In this document: piece after piece, positions 1-6,633 of the stretch
Position numbering within the stretch: position 1 is the first letter of the stretch
Layout: each line of letters opens with the position of its first letter
From: Gammaproteobacteria bacterium
Lineage (GTDB): Bacteria > Pseudomonadota > Gammaproteobacteria > Chromatiales > Chromatiaceae
Reading direction: 5' to 3'
NCBI GenBank assembly: GCA_024644505.1
Contig: JAHEHQ010000122.1
Span: 1 to 7,527 of the forward strand
Length of the DNA stretch: 7,527 bases
Made by a program: the position numbers and the translations under genes
Notes under the pieces: generated by a model
Told to the model about the DNA's origin: nothing
Databases searched by the model: none
What the model saw: the letters and a program-made list of their open reading frames with translations, nothing else

Positions 1-1957
1 CGCTTACGTAGGCTTTCCAGGCCTTTCCTTCCTGACCGGTCGAGGCAGCTTTTTGCACGAGTATCTCGTACCAGCCGAGTCTCAACAGATCCGCCATTGC
101 CCGGGAAACCGACTTATTATTCAGCTGGCTTACCAGCATTTCCCGTACCTGCTTTCTGGACTTGCGCAGAGTTTCGTCCAGTTCGGTACCTTCCACGACC
201 ACGGATAGATTTTCTTTGAATGCCTGCTGCTGCTTCTCCAGAAGGGCATCGATTTTGGTGGTCAATCCACTGATATCAATCTGGTATCCATTCTTGGATG
301 CGTCCGCGACCAGTTTTTGCAGTTTATCGACGGTAGAACTTTTGGCTCGGTGATCCTGCGGGTCAGCCGGACAGTAGGGTGCCAGCTTGTCGATGCTCTC
401 GAGCAGCCGATGTATCGGGTGCCGCTCATCGTCCAGCAGTGAAGGATCTTCAATCGATTCCCTGACAAGGGGGATTTCGAGGCGTTTTATCAACGTCTGC
501 AAATTGTGGCCCACCCGCTGATCCTTCTGCAGCATATGCGTCAGCTGTTCCGTGGTTTGGATGGACCTCCTGGTCTGGGTGTCCACGAACTGGTTGTCGC
601 CATGGCGTGCCTGTCGGGACAGGCGCTCCTCGATCTGTGATATCAGTGTTCCATCGAAATCCAGCGGCATCGTCTCCAGGGTTCTGACAATGTCTCTCGT
701 CGAGGCACGCGTGCCGTTGTTCGACCTGCCCGAATCATCGTCCAGCCCGGACATCAGGGACGACAGCGTTTCGACGCGGGCTTTTCTCCGACTCCGCTGG
801 CTTGATCTTCGGGGGGCGATGCCCTCTCTGGAACGAGGTCTTCCTTCGCGGTCATACTCGACATCATCGCTCCAGACACCCAGATTAACGAGATAATCCA
901 GTATCTCCCCGTAGAGCTGGTTAATGGCGGTCAGCAGCGTGTTCTTGAACAGACCGAAAATGACCTTCTTTACCAGGGTTTCGATCCCCAGCCTGTTGAA
1001 TTCCCCATTGAGAAAAAAGACCAGAGAATATGGGGAAAGCGGGTTCGTCTCGCTGTCGACCTGGCAATTGGCCAGAAGACTGAAGGCATTATGCATTTTA
1101 TGCATATTGAGCGATAACCAGCCCTCGGCGGCATAGGCCGTGCCGAGAACCAGCACCCATTCTTCGAAATCCTCCTTGCCTACCAGTTCCATCTGTTGCT
1201 GCTGGCGGGTTCTCTTGGAATTTATCTCGAGACTGCTCGCAGAGATCGACTGAAGATCCAGTTCCGAGTCGATATGTTCAATGAAACCGGCATGAATGGT
1301 TTCCTGGTTTTTATTCAAAGCCGACAGACCGTAAAGCAGTTCGTTCAGCTCCGCTTCTGTGGTTGTGCCGTCGGCTGCCTTGAAAATCTCTTTTTTGATC
1401 CCGGCGAAAAAGTGGGGAAGTTCGGCCTGCAGGAAGCTGTTGCTCATTCTTCTGATATCACGGATAACTACCGTATGATCAGGCAGGTTGCCCAAACGGC
1501 CGGGCACCTTTGCTGAGTGGGGTTCTTTGCTATCCGTATCGGGTCTTTCCACCGACATCAGATAGTTCAGCAATCCGTCCTGATTGGTGAGAAAAGCTAC
1601 GCCCAGGCCGGTTTTGGTGACATAAGCCACTTTTGTGGCAATGGAAAATCCGGGAGTTGTTCGTTTGTCTGACGAGGGTATCTCCACCAACGCCTGCTGC
1701 TGTTGTATGAATGAGGAATCCTCGGAGGACAGTATGGCGTCCAGCTCTTTGTCCCGGCACTCCAGGAACAAACCGCCCATTGAGAAATCCCGAATCCGGC
1801 AGTCCGACAACCTGGTGCCGTGAAAAAGAACCACAGCGGGGTGGTTCGTGTCGGAACGGGGGAATTGCCTTGGCGGCCTTCCACCGTTGGAGACTTCAGA
1901 CTCTTCGGATCTTATGGTTTGCGCTAAAGATGGTCTTTCCATGGCGGAACAGGACAT
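1..1957 (-). CDS. PilZ domain-DUF1631 protein, C-terminus cut off by the window edge
   Basis: The minus-strand frame is open from the ATG at 1957 to the left edge, giving 652 visible residues and no stop; an in-frame stop lies upstream at 2002-2000. Residues about 29-125 form a PilZ domain. It has both parts of the c-di-GMP signature, RQFPR (R30 and R34, RxxxR) and DFSMGG (57-62, D/NxSxxG), and ends in a strand-like tail around GLGVAFL (117-123). The rest matches the DUF1631 family, with the hallmark DPSLLDDERHP at 504-514 followed by HRLLESIDKLA, and a WYEILVQ segment near the visible end. Family members are usually 700-800 residues, so roughly the last 100 are missing. An Arg/Ser-rich linker lies at about 365-395 and a QQQQ run at 85-88. 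DUF1631 has no established function; the old name thymidine phosphorylase is unsupported. A c-di-GMP-responsive role is likely. The start is uncertain: neither ATG 1957 nor ATG 1942 has a clear Shine-Dalgarno, but PilZ must be included. Confidence 0.9.
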   Translation of the reverse strand, partial: MSCSAMERPSLAQTIRSEESEVSNGGRPPRQFPRSDTNHPAVVLFHGTRLSDCRIRDFSMGGLFLECRDKELDAILSSEDSSFIQQQQALVEIPSSDKRTTPGFSIATKVAYVTKTGLGVAFLTNQDGLLNYLMSVERPDTDSKEPHSAKVPGRLGNLPDHTVVIRDIRRMSNSFLQAELPHFFAGIKKEIFKAADGTTTEAELNELLYGLSALNKNQETIHAGFIEHIDSELDLQSISASSLEINSKRTRQQQQMELVGKEDFEEWVLVLGTAYAAEGWLSLNMHKMHNAFSLLANCQVDSETNPLSPYSLVFFLNGEFNRLGIETLVKKVIFGLFKNTLLTAINQLYGEILDYLVNLGVWSDDVEYDREGRPRSREGIAPRRSSQRSRRKARVETLSSLMSGLDDDSGRSNNGTRASTRDIVRTLETMPLDFDGTLISQIEERLSRQARHGDNQFVDTQTRRSIQTTEQLTHMLQKDQRVGHNLQTLIKRLEIPLVRESIEDPSLLDDERHPIHRLLESIDKLAPYCPADPQDHRAKSSTVDKLQKLVADASKNGYQIDISGLTTKIDALLEKQQQAFKENLSVVVEGTELDETLRKSRKQVREMLVSQLNNKSVSRAMADLLRLGWYEILVQKAASTGQEGKAWKAYVS

Positions 1958-2006
1958 ATCAGTAATCGTGGATGATAGTGCAGCAGGCTGCTTTACAGGT
2001 CATTCA

Positions 2007-2021
2007 CCTCAGCGGCTGAGG
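2007..2021. repeat. 15-bp perfect palindrome with a 3-bp centre
   Basis: CCTCAG, then CGG, then CTGAGG: both 6-bp arms match exactly. It lies about 50 bp upstream of the PilZ-DUF1631 start codon. It could be an operator or a small hairpin in the 5' leader of that gene. No T-tract follows on either strand, so it does not look like a terminator. An inverted repeat of this length can arise by chance in a window this size; its position is what makes it notable. Confidence 0.35.
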
Positions 2022-2160
2022 GGCCTGAAACTTAAGATTTCGTCACCAGATCCCAGTTGTCACTGATCCTGCCTCCAGGCCGCCGAAAGCCATTGTTTCC
2101 AAGATACTTTTAGGTCCCGCTAAAGACGGGGAATCTCAGGTCTCACGTTTGATCCGGGGA

Positions 2161-2194
2161 ACCGTATCGGTAAGTCACCGCCGAAAATACCGGT
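2161..2194. repeat. Cluster of ACCG/CGGT inverted elements upstream of the small Cys-rich gene
   Basis: Within 34 bp there are ACCG-TAT-CGGT (2161-2171), CGGT-AAGTC-ACCG (2168-2180) and ACCGGT (2189-2194). These overlapping dyads could be alternative hairpins in the leader of the plus-strand gene or a repeated operator half-site. The arms are only 4 bp, so the evidence is weak. Confidence 0.25.
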
Positions 2195-2225
2195 CCGATT
2201 CTTCCTCCCGGTTCTGCAGGTGGAT

Positions 2226-2648
2226 ATGGGCCTGCCTTTAAAGATTCCCGATAGATTGCCGATGTCCAGGGCACACATTGGAGATACTCAGACGACTATG
2301 TTCAGTTTAAAACGCAAGCTTAGACAGAAGAAAAACGAAGTCCTCAGTCAGCGGGATATACTGCTGCAGCTTATGAATTCCAAGCGTTTTTACGGCGTAC
2401 AAATCGGCCAATGCGGATGCAAGGCGAGTTCGAAGTATGCCGGAAGATTCTTTTCGTTCAAGAAGGTTCCTTCACTCCCGGTTGAGGGATGTGATGCCCG
2501 GGAATGCCATTGCGTCTACACCGGGGTATCGAACCGTCGCAGCGACATGGACAGACGGTTATCCGGAGGATTGGAAATAAAGGATAAAAGACGTAAAGTC
2601 TTCGATCGGCGAAAGGGAAAGGACGTATGGAAAGGGGTTGACGATTAG
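2226..2648 (+). CDS. Small basic Cys-rich protein with Arg-Arg repeats, function unknown
   Basis: About 140 residues with no signal peptide or membrane segment. Counting from the ATG at 2226, the core (about residues 55-112) has a CGC pair at 63-65, then KASSKYAGRFFSFKKVP, then LPVEGCD with a C-x4-C-x-C cluster (Cys 89, 94 and 96). The C-terminal third is very basic with repeated RR steps (NRRSDMDRR, KDKRR, DRRKG). This CxC...GC-x4-CxC plus DRR pattern resembles small hypothetical proteins I recall from gammaproteobacteria, with no assigned role. The five cysteines could bind a metal, which is inference. The N-terminus is uncertain. ATG 2226 has AGG five bases upstream; GTG 2220, ATG 2262 and ATG 2298 are in-frame alternatives, and conservation seems to begin only around residue 50. 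Its TAG stop (2646-2648) overlaps the TAA of the convergent lipoprotein gene, so neither gene has a terminator between them. Confidence 0.75.
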   Translation: MGLPLKIPDRLPMSRAHIGDTQTTMFSLKRKLRQKKNEVLSQRDILLQLMNSKRFYGVQIGQCGCKASSKYAGRFFSFKKVPSLPVEGCDARECHCVYTGVSNRRSDMDRRLSGGLEIKDKRRKVFDRRKGKDVWKGVDD

Positions 2649-3274
2649 GTCGACCTCATGAATTTCCGCAGATCAGTCAGAAGCCGCAGATAGATCTCCC
2701 CCAGACCCTCGTTCATGGCTCTGACCGATGCGAGCATGGTTTTGTCGGATGCCGGCTTAACGACACTGTAGCCCTGCATCATGACCCATTCGGGCCGCCT
2801 GTCGGAGGTCACTACAACCTCCAGTTTCAGGCTCACCATCGCGCCATCCCCACCATCCGACAGGACCCGCTCGAACTTATTCAACTTGATTTTCAGGCGG
2901 ACATCCGCTTCCGCCGCGGTCTGCTCCCCTTCCACGTAGGCTGCAATGTTCGATTGTCTCAGGTAAACGATAAGCTGTTCCCGAATCATGTTCGGCAGGG
3001 TGCCAATCCAGTGATGATAACGGTATTGCTTGACCTCCTCGGGTGATGACTCGAGGCTGTAGAGAAGGGCGCGTTCCCTGAGTATTCCGGGTGCCTTGAT
3101 CCGATCCACGGTCAATACGCCCTGGATCAGAGGCGCTTCGAGGGGTTGTGCACTGTCCGGCGGCGTGAGCCTGTAGTAATGATCCTGGGGGGCGGGTCCG
3201 GTAGAGGCGCAGCCGGTCTGCAACAGGATTGCCGCCAGAATGAAAAACCAGGCGATGCCCTGCCGTCTATTCAT
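2645..3274 (-). CDS. ABC-type transport auxiliary lipoprotein, PqiC/DUF330-like
   Basis: A predicted lipoprotein of 209 residues. It begins MNRRQ, followed by a hydrophobic stretch (about 8-19) and the lipobox-like sequence LLQTGC with the lipidated Cys at 22. Ala at the next position, rather than Asp, favours outer-membrane sorting. After the Cys, the DHYYRL motif, the VDRIKAPGIL segment, an RYHHWIGTLPNMIREQL helix and a KIKLNKFERV strand fit the ABC_trans_aux (PF03886) fold shared with PqiC. In PqiABC the equivalent lipoprotein caps an MCE protein at the outer membrane; the same role beside MlaD here is inferred. ATG 3274 is preferred over ATG 3289 because AGGGG lies 7 bases upstream. It overlaps the end of mlaD by 8 bp, which suggests translational coupling. 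It is the last gene of the minus-strand operon. Confidence 0.88.
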   Translation of the reverse strand: MNRRQGIAWFFILAAILLQTGCASTGPAPQDHYYRLTPPDSAQPLEAPLIQGVLTVDRIKAPGILRERALLYSLESSPEEVKQYRYHHWIGTLPNMIREQLIVYLRQSNIAAYVEGEQTAAEADVRLKIKLNKFERVLSDGGDGAMVSLKLEVVVTSDRRPEWVMMQGYSVVKPASDKTMLASVRAMNEGLGEIYLRLLTDLRKFMRST

Positions 3275-4214
3275 CGGTTTTCCCCTCATCCTGCGGAGAC
3301 TTGCCGCCCAGCAGCAGGCCCGGGTTGTCGCGAATCTCCCGGCTGAACTCGTTCATGTTCCGCGATGTGCTTTCGAGGTTGTGCATGATGCCTTCCAGAT
3401 AGACCGATACCATCTCCAGGGACCGGCGCAGCGTCGCCACCGATTGACGAAAATCCTCCCTGTTATCGGCAATCGTGTGATGAGTTTGAGAAAGCAGCCA
3501 GTCCAGATTCTTCCGGGTTTCCAGTAACTCTTCGGAAAGTGAACGAAGATTCCCGGAAATCTCCTCTGCGTTGTCGACGACCCGATGGACCTTGTCTTCT
3601 GTCGCCTGATTCAGGATACGGGGAATCCGGTCGGCACCCTCCTGCAATGTGGCAATCAGTTGCCTGATATCCGCCAGTATCAAAGGCAGCTCTGTATCGA
3701 TGCGCTGACCCAGCATGGAGACCCGGCTGTCCAGGTTCTCCATCAGCGGGCGCACCGAACCATTGATCAGGGCGCTGGCGTCACCTGCCACCGTGTTGAT
3801 GGCCTCGAAGATATCCGCTCCCTGGCGTCCGGCCAGTTCCGAGCCCGGTGACAGATATTCCGGACTGGCGCCCTCCTCGATATTGATGACCGTCTCTGCC
3901 AGGAGCCCTTCGGAATAGATCTGCGCTACGCTGTCCGCGGGTATCTTCCAACCGTCCCGTACCAGCATGCTGACCCGGTAACGGGTTCTCCCCTCCTGTC
4001 TGAGCGGCGCTATGGTGGATACCGATCCCACCCTGTAACCCTGATAGGTGACAGGTGTGCCCTCGCTCAATCCGCCAACATTGTCATAATCGGCAAAATA
4101 GAGGTCGTTTTCCCCCACCCCCCCGGTGAGGCGATACAGCACATAGAGGAACAGCAGCATGGCCGCGATGACGACGCTGCCGACCACCAGGTAATTGATG
4201 TTGTCTCGTTTCAT
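3267..4214 (-). CDS. mlaD: MlaD family MCE-domain protein
   Basis: A lipid-binding MCE subunit of an inner-membrane ABC transporter, 315 residues. A single N-terminal transmembrane helix (about 9-27) is followed by the MCE domain (about 37-118). That domain contains DYDNVGGLSEGTPVTYQGYR, a VGSV turn and the SEGLLAETVINIEEG strand pair, which are typical of MlaD. A long helical periplasmic tail (about 135-295) follows, ending in an RDNPGLLL motif (295-302) often seen in MCE proteins partnered with DUF330 lipoproteins. E. coli MlaD is 183 residues, so the tail here is much longer. Such helices can form a tunnel across the periplasm in other MCE proteins (PqiB, LetB), and an extended conduit is inferred here. 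The ATG overlaps the MlaF stop as ATGA. The TAG stop lies inside the lipoprotein start region. Confidence 0.93.
   Translation of the reverse strand: MKRDNINYLVVGSVVIAAMLLFLYVLYRLTGGVGENDLYFADYDNVGGLSEGTPVTYQGYRVGSVSTIAPLRQEGRTRYRVSMLVRDGWKIPADSVAQIYSEGLLAETVINIEEGASPEYLSPGSELAGRQGADIFEAINTVAGDASALINGSVRPLMENLDSRVSMLGQRIDTELPLILADIRQLIATLQEGADRIPRILNQATEDKVHRVVDNAEEISGNLRSLSEELLETRKNLDWLLSQTHHTIADNREDFRQSVATLRRSLEMVSVYLEGIMHNLESTSRNMNEFSREIRDNPGLLLGGKSPQDEGKTDE
3282..3286 (-). promoter_or_regulatory. Ribosome binding site deciding the lipoprotein start
   Basis: Read on the minus strand, AGGGG is followed by 7 bases and then ATG at 3274. It lies inside the end of the MCE gene. It supports the internal ATG rather than the one at 3289, which would place an extra MRGKP ahead of the signal peptide. 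Confidence 0.55.
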
Positions 4215-5035
4215 AATCCAATCAGTTCATCCGTAAGCCGTTGCATATACTCGTCGGGGTCCACTATCACATCCTCGGAGCGCCGGTTCAGAAGATTTTG
4301 CACCCGCTCGTTGTCACTGTTTTTGACCTCGTCCACCGTGCCGATGATCAGCACTTTTCCCTTGTCCAGAACCAGAATGCGGTCGGCGATGCGAAAGGCG
4401 CTGTCGAGTTCGTGGGTCACCACCACGATACTGACGTCCATGGCATCCCGCAGTCGGAGAATGAGTTCATCCAGATCGGCCGAAACCACGGGATCGAGCC
4501 CCGCCGACGGTTCGTCGAAGAACAGCAGTTTGGGATCCATCACGATGGCACGCGCCAGGGCGGTCCGCTTGGCCATGCCGCCTGACAGCTGGGCCGGCAT
4601 GAGCTTTTCGAAGCCGGCCATGTTGACCACCTCCAGCTTCATCCGCGCCATGATGCGCATGGTGTTGTCGTCCAGCACAGTGTGTTCGCGCAGCGGAAAG
4701 ATTACATTGTCTTCGACATTGAGGGAGTTGAAGAGCGCCCCATTCTGAAACGATACACCCATGCGCTGCCGCAACTGGTGGAGTTCCCTGGAGGAGACAC
4801 CCCCCATTTCCAGACCAAAAACCCGAATGCTTCCTGACACTGCCCGGTTAAGCGCCAGCATATGACGCAGCAGCGTGGATTTGCCGGATCCGCTGCCGCC
4901 CATGATGACCATGATCTCCCCGCTGCGGACATCGAAGCTGACATCGTCGAGGATCTTTCTGCTGCCATAGCAGGCGACAAGGCCATCCACCTCGATCACT
5001 GGATCCCGGAGGCTGTGTTGTTCCGCAGTGTTCAT
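4211..5035 (-). CDS. mlaF: MlaF family ABC transporter ATPase
   Basis: A 274-residue nucleotide-binding subunit with all ABC motifs intact. These are Walker A GGSGSGKST (46-54), the Q-loop SFQNGALF with Q97, the signature LSGGM (150-154), Walker B LLFFDEP with D174 and E175, the D-loop SAGLDP (177-182) and the H-loop H208 in VVVTHEL. LSGGMAKRTALARAI is characteristic of the MlaF/Ttg2A branch. The C-terminal tail after about 245, ending MQRLTDELIGL, corresponds to the extension that in E. coli MlaF contacts the neighbouring subunit near MlaB. It would power phospholipid movement through MlaE and MlaD. The direction of transport cannot be read from the sequence. The start lies 24 bp after the mlaE stop with only a weak ribosome binding site, and the gene overlaps mlaD by 4 bp. 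Confidence 0.96.
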   Translation of the reverse strand: MNTAEQHSLRDPVIEVDGLVACYGSRKILDDVSFDVRSGEIMVIMGGSGSGKSTLLRHMLALNRAVSGSIRVFGLEMGGVSSRELHQLRQRMGVSFQNGALFNSLNVEDNVIFPLREHTVLDDNTMRIMARMKLEVVNMAGFEKLMPAQLSGGMAKRTALARAIVMDPKLLFFDEPSAGLDPVVSADLDELILRLRDAMDVSIVVVTHELDSAFRIADRILVLDKGKVLIIGTVDEVKNSDNERVQNLLNRRSEDVIVDPDEYMQRLTDELIGL

Positions 5036-5059
5036 GTACCAGGGCCTGTCAACACTATC

Positions 5060-5854
5060 TCAGCGTGTGAGAAAATAAGTGAACACCATGTCGGCCACAA
5101 CGATCATCGCGATGGACATGACCACGGATCGGGTAGTCGCACGGCCCAGACCTTCTGCCCCGCCTGTGACGGAAAAACCGTTGCTGCATGCCACCAGGGC
5201 AATGAGCAGGCCGAAAACCAGGCTTTTATAGATGCCCTGCAGGACGTCGTACAAGACAAGCACATCGAAGGAGCGGTCGAGTACGGTGGTCAGACTGAGA
5301 CCCAGCACGATTCCCGTATAGAGCCCCCCGCCGATCATTGCCGCCGCATCGGCAAACAGGGTGAGCACCGGCATCATGATCAACATGGACACGATGATGG
5401 GCGCCACGAGAAAACGAACCGGCTCGATCCCCATGACCCGCAGCGCGTCCACCTCCTGGGACATTTGCATGGAGCCTATCCGGGCGGCAATCGCGGAGCC
5501 CGAGCGGCCGGCGACCACAATGGCCGCAATCAACACCCCGAACTCCCGGGTTACCGAATAGGCGATCCCCGGTATCACCTGGGATTCCGCATCAAAATCC
5601 TTCAGGGTGGCAATGCCCTGAAGCGCCAGGATCACGCCATTGGAAAAAGAGAGCAGGATAACAATCGGAATGGCGAGCACACCGATTTTCATCATCTCGG
5701 AGACGATGATGCGCAACCTGACCGGCTGCTGCAGGAAGGGGCCGACAATCAGCCAGTAGAGACTTTCTGCGAAAAGTGAGAACTGGTAACCGGCCTCTTC
5801 AATTGCCTGGACAGCGCTGATTCCCACCTTTTCGATCACAGGACGCATCATCAT
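5060..5854 (-). CDS. mlaE: MlaE family ABC transporter permease
   Basis: An inner-membrane permease of 264 residues, close to E. coli MlaE (260). The strongly conserved centre is present: TREFG (102-106), VVAGRSGSAIAARIGSM (113-129) and EVDALRVMGIEPVRFLV (134-150), followed by several hydrophobic helices (about 150-180, 210-225 and 243-263). The late motif GGAEGLGRATTRSVV (231-245) is also typical. It dimerises and couples MlaF to MlaD in known Mla complexes. The gene opens with three consecutive ATGs. The first (5854) forms an ATGA overlap with the STAS gene, while AGGA at 5861-5858 is better spaced for the second or third, so the true start may be 5851 or 5848. It has no fused STAS domain; that domain is encoded by the separate gene just upstream. 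Confidence 0.96.
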   Translation of the reverse strand: MMMRPVIEKVGISAVQAIEEAGYQFSLFAESLYWLIVGPFLQQPVRLRIIVSEMMKIGVLAIPIVILLSFSNGVILALQGIATLKDFDAESQVIPGIAYSVTREFGVLIAAIVVAGRSGSAIAARIGSMQMSQEVDALRVMGIEPVRFLVAPIIVSMLIMMPVLTLFADAAAMIGGGLYTGIVLGLSLTTVLDRSFDVLVLYDVLQGIYKSLVFGLLIALVACSNGFSVTGGAEGLGRATTRSVVMSIAMIVVADMVFTYFLTR

Positions 5855-6192
5855 ACATCCTGTGACGGATCAGGCTTGAGTCTTTCCTCGATGGAGGCAA
5901 ATATGGGGAAAACCTGGTCGAGGCGCGCGAGGCGCAGCACACTCATGGCGCGCTCGCTCACGCCGACCAGACCGAAGTCGAGCTTCAGGGTTCGGGACAC
6001 CTGATAGCCCTCCACCAGGCTGGCAATACCGGAACTGTCGATATGGGTAACCGCCGAAAGATCGATCAACAGCGGGGTGTTCCTTCGCAGGCACTCAAGT
6101 ATCACCTTGCGTGCCTCCGGGGAACAATTGAGATCGACCTCTCCGGTAAGATGGACCACCGAGTAGCCGCCGTTTTCTTCTACTGGGTACAA
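5851..6192 (-). CDS. STAS-domain protein, anti-anti-sigma (RsbV/SpoIIAA-like) or MlaB-like
   Basis: A single STAS domain of 113 residues, about the usual length for RsbV, SpoIIAA and MlaB. Visible features are the first strand and turn VVHLTGEVDL (12-21), the central strand LLIDLSAVTHIDSSG (41-55) and the following helix IASLVEGYQVS. S54 of DSSG aligns with the phosphorylated Ser58 of SpoIIAA. The start is TTG 6192, supported by GGAGGT 4 bases upstream. It overlaps the kinase gene by 13 bp and mlaE by 4 bp (ATGA), so it sits exactly between a partner-switching pair and an Mla transporter. Two roles are possible and not exclusive: antagonist of the RsbW-like kinase, or MlaF-binding regulatory subunit like MlaB. 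The phosphorylatable serine and the neighbouring kinase favour the former; the fit to mlaEFD favours the latter. Confidence 0.92.
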   Translation of the reverse strand: MYPVEENGGYSVVHLTGEVDLNCSPEARKVILECLRRNTPLLIDLSAVTHIDSSGIASLVEGYQVSRTLKLDFGLVGVSERAMSVLRLARLDQVFPIFASIEERLKPDPSQDV

Positions 6193-6629
6193 ACCGACCT
6201 CCGGTCTTTTTCTTTGATGTATTTCACCATGCGAAGTATATTCCCTTTTCCCTCGCAGTCGAGAAACTCCGTTTCATCCATGATCTGATGTATGAAGTAG
6301 ACACCCAATCCCCCGGGGCTGATATCGTCCAGTGACCTGGGTTTCACGGTGCTTGGATCAACGCATTCCGCGTCGTCGTGCAGTTCCAGCATCAATGCCG
6401 TTTCAGTGCAGAAAACCACCAGACGAACTTCCCGGTCGGGATCGAAGTGATAGGCATGCTTGATGACATTGGCGAAGGCCTCGTTGACCGCCAGTACGAT
6501 ATCGTCCCTTTCATGTTGTGAAAAACCCGCCTGTCCGGCCGCCTCCCCAACCAGACCGCGCAGCTGCTTCATGCGGCCGGGCTGAGCCGGCAGGCTGACA
6601 TCGATCATACTTTTCCCGGTCCCCGACAA
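6180..6629 (-). CDS. RsbW-like anti-sigma factor serine kinase (HATPase_c_2 family)
   Basis: A 149-residue GHKL-fold ATPase of the RsbW/SpoIIAB type. The N-box is DIVLAVNEAFANVIKHAY (43-60), with E50 as likely base and N54 as likely Mg ligand. The G1 region is LHDDAECVDP (83-92) and the G2 loop is PGGLGVYFIHQIMDE (105-119). In the G1 region an Ala (87) stands where most relatives have the Gly of a DDG turn, a mild oddity. Family members phosphorylate a partner STAS protein and often bind a sigma factor. No sigma factor gene is visible here. The upstream start is TTG 6629, with GAGGA 8 bases upstream; ATG 6608 (residue 8) is an alternative. The gene begins 4 bp after the phosphatase stop and overlaps the STAS gene by 13 bp, so kinase and substrate are probably co-translated. 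Confidence 0.92.
   Translation of the reverse strand: MSGTGKSMIDVSLPAQPGRMKQLRGLVGEAAGQAGFSQHERDDIVLAVNEAFANVIKHAYHFDPDREVRLVVFCTETALMLELHDDAECVDPSTVKPRSLDDISPGGLGVYFIHQIMDETEFLDCEGKGNILRMVKYIKEKDRRSVCTQ
6197..6202 (-). promoter_or_regulatory. Strong ribosome binding site supporting the TTG start of the STAS gene
   Basis: On the minus strand GGAGGT is followed by 4 bases and then TTG at 6192. It lies inside the last codons of the RsbW-like gene. The strength of this site makes the otherwise unusual TTG start credible and suggests high expression of the STAS protein relative to its kinase. Confidence 0.6.
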
Positions 6630-6633
6630 CCGC

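Larger units (their letters stand above)
1958..2225. other. Divergent intergenic region between the PilZ-DUF1631 gene and the small Cys-rich gene
   Basis: About 270 bp with no supported gene. The two flanking genes are transcribed away from each other, so both promoters should lie here or just inside the neighbouring genes. I could not find a convincing sigma-70 pair in either direction. A TATCAT hexamer on the minus strand (1977-1972) lacks a spaced -35, and TTGTCA (2057-2062, plus strand) lacks a -10. No sigma-54 or sigma-28 consensus was seen. The region contains a perfect 6-bp inverted repeat (2007-2021) and a cluster of ACCG/CGGT elements (2161-2194), which are listed separately. Confidence 0.6.

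Noticed and set aside
552..1516. Three plus-strand open frames of 70-114 codons (552-896, 924-1136, 1196-1516)
   Set aside because: They are antisense to the continuous PilZ-DUF1631 reading frame and show Ser/Arg-rich shadow composition.
1..1957. Possibility that the left part is a decayed gene with several short broken frames
   Set aside because: One minus-strand frame was read codon by codon from 1957 to 2 without a stop, and its translation carries PilZ and DUF1631 motifs, so the gene is intact within the window.
1972..2003. Possible sigma-70 promoter for the PilZ-DUF1631 gene: TATCAT with ATGACC upstream
   Set aside because: The spacing is about 20 bp, the -35 match is poor, and the transcript would begin only a few bases before the start codon.
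2116..2130. CCCG ... CGGG short inverted repeat with TAAAG, considered as a flagellar sigma-28 type element
   Set aside because: No GCCGATAA-like -10 at the correct distance, and the arms are only 4 bp.
2588..2602. Possible terminator hairpin for the minus-strand operon: AAGAC arms with a 5-base loop, followed on the minus strand by a T-rich stretch
   Set aside because: The stem is only 5 bp and AT-rich, the T stretch is interrupted, and it lies within the plus-strand coding region. Too weak to call.
4862..5779. Plus-strand open frame of 305 codons, rich in His, Asp and Gly
   Set aside because: It lies antisense across mlaF, the mlaF-mlaE gap and most of mlaE, both unambiguous genes. Its composition is what the complement of those genes gives, and no domain is recognisable.
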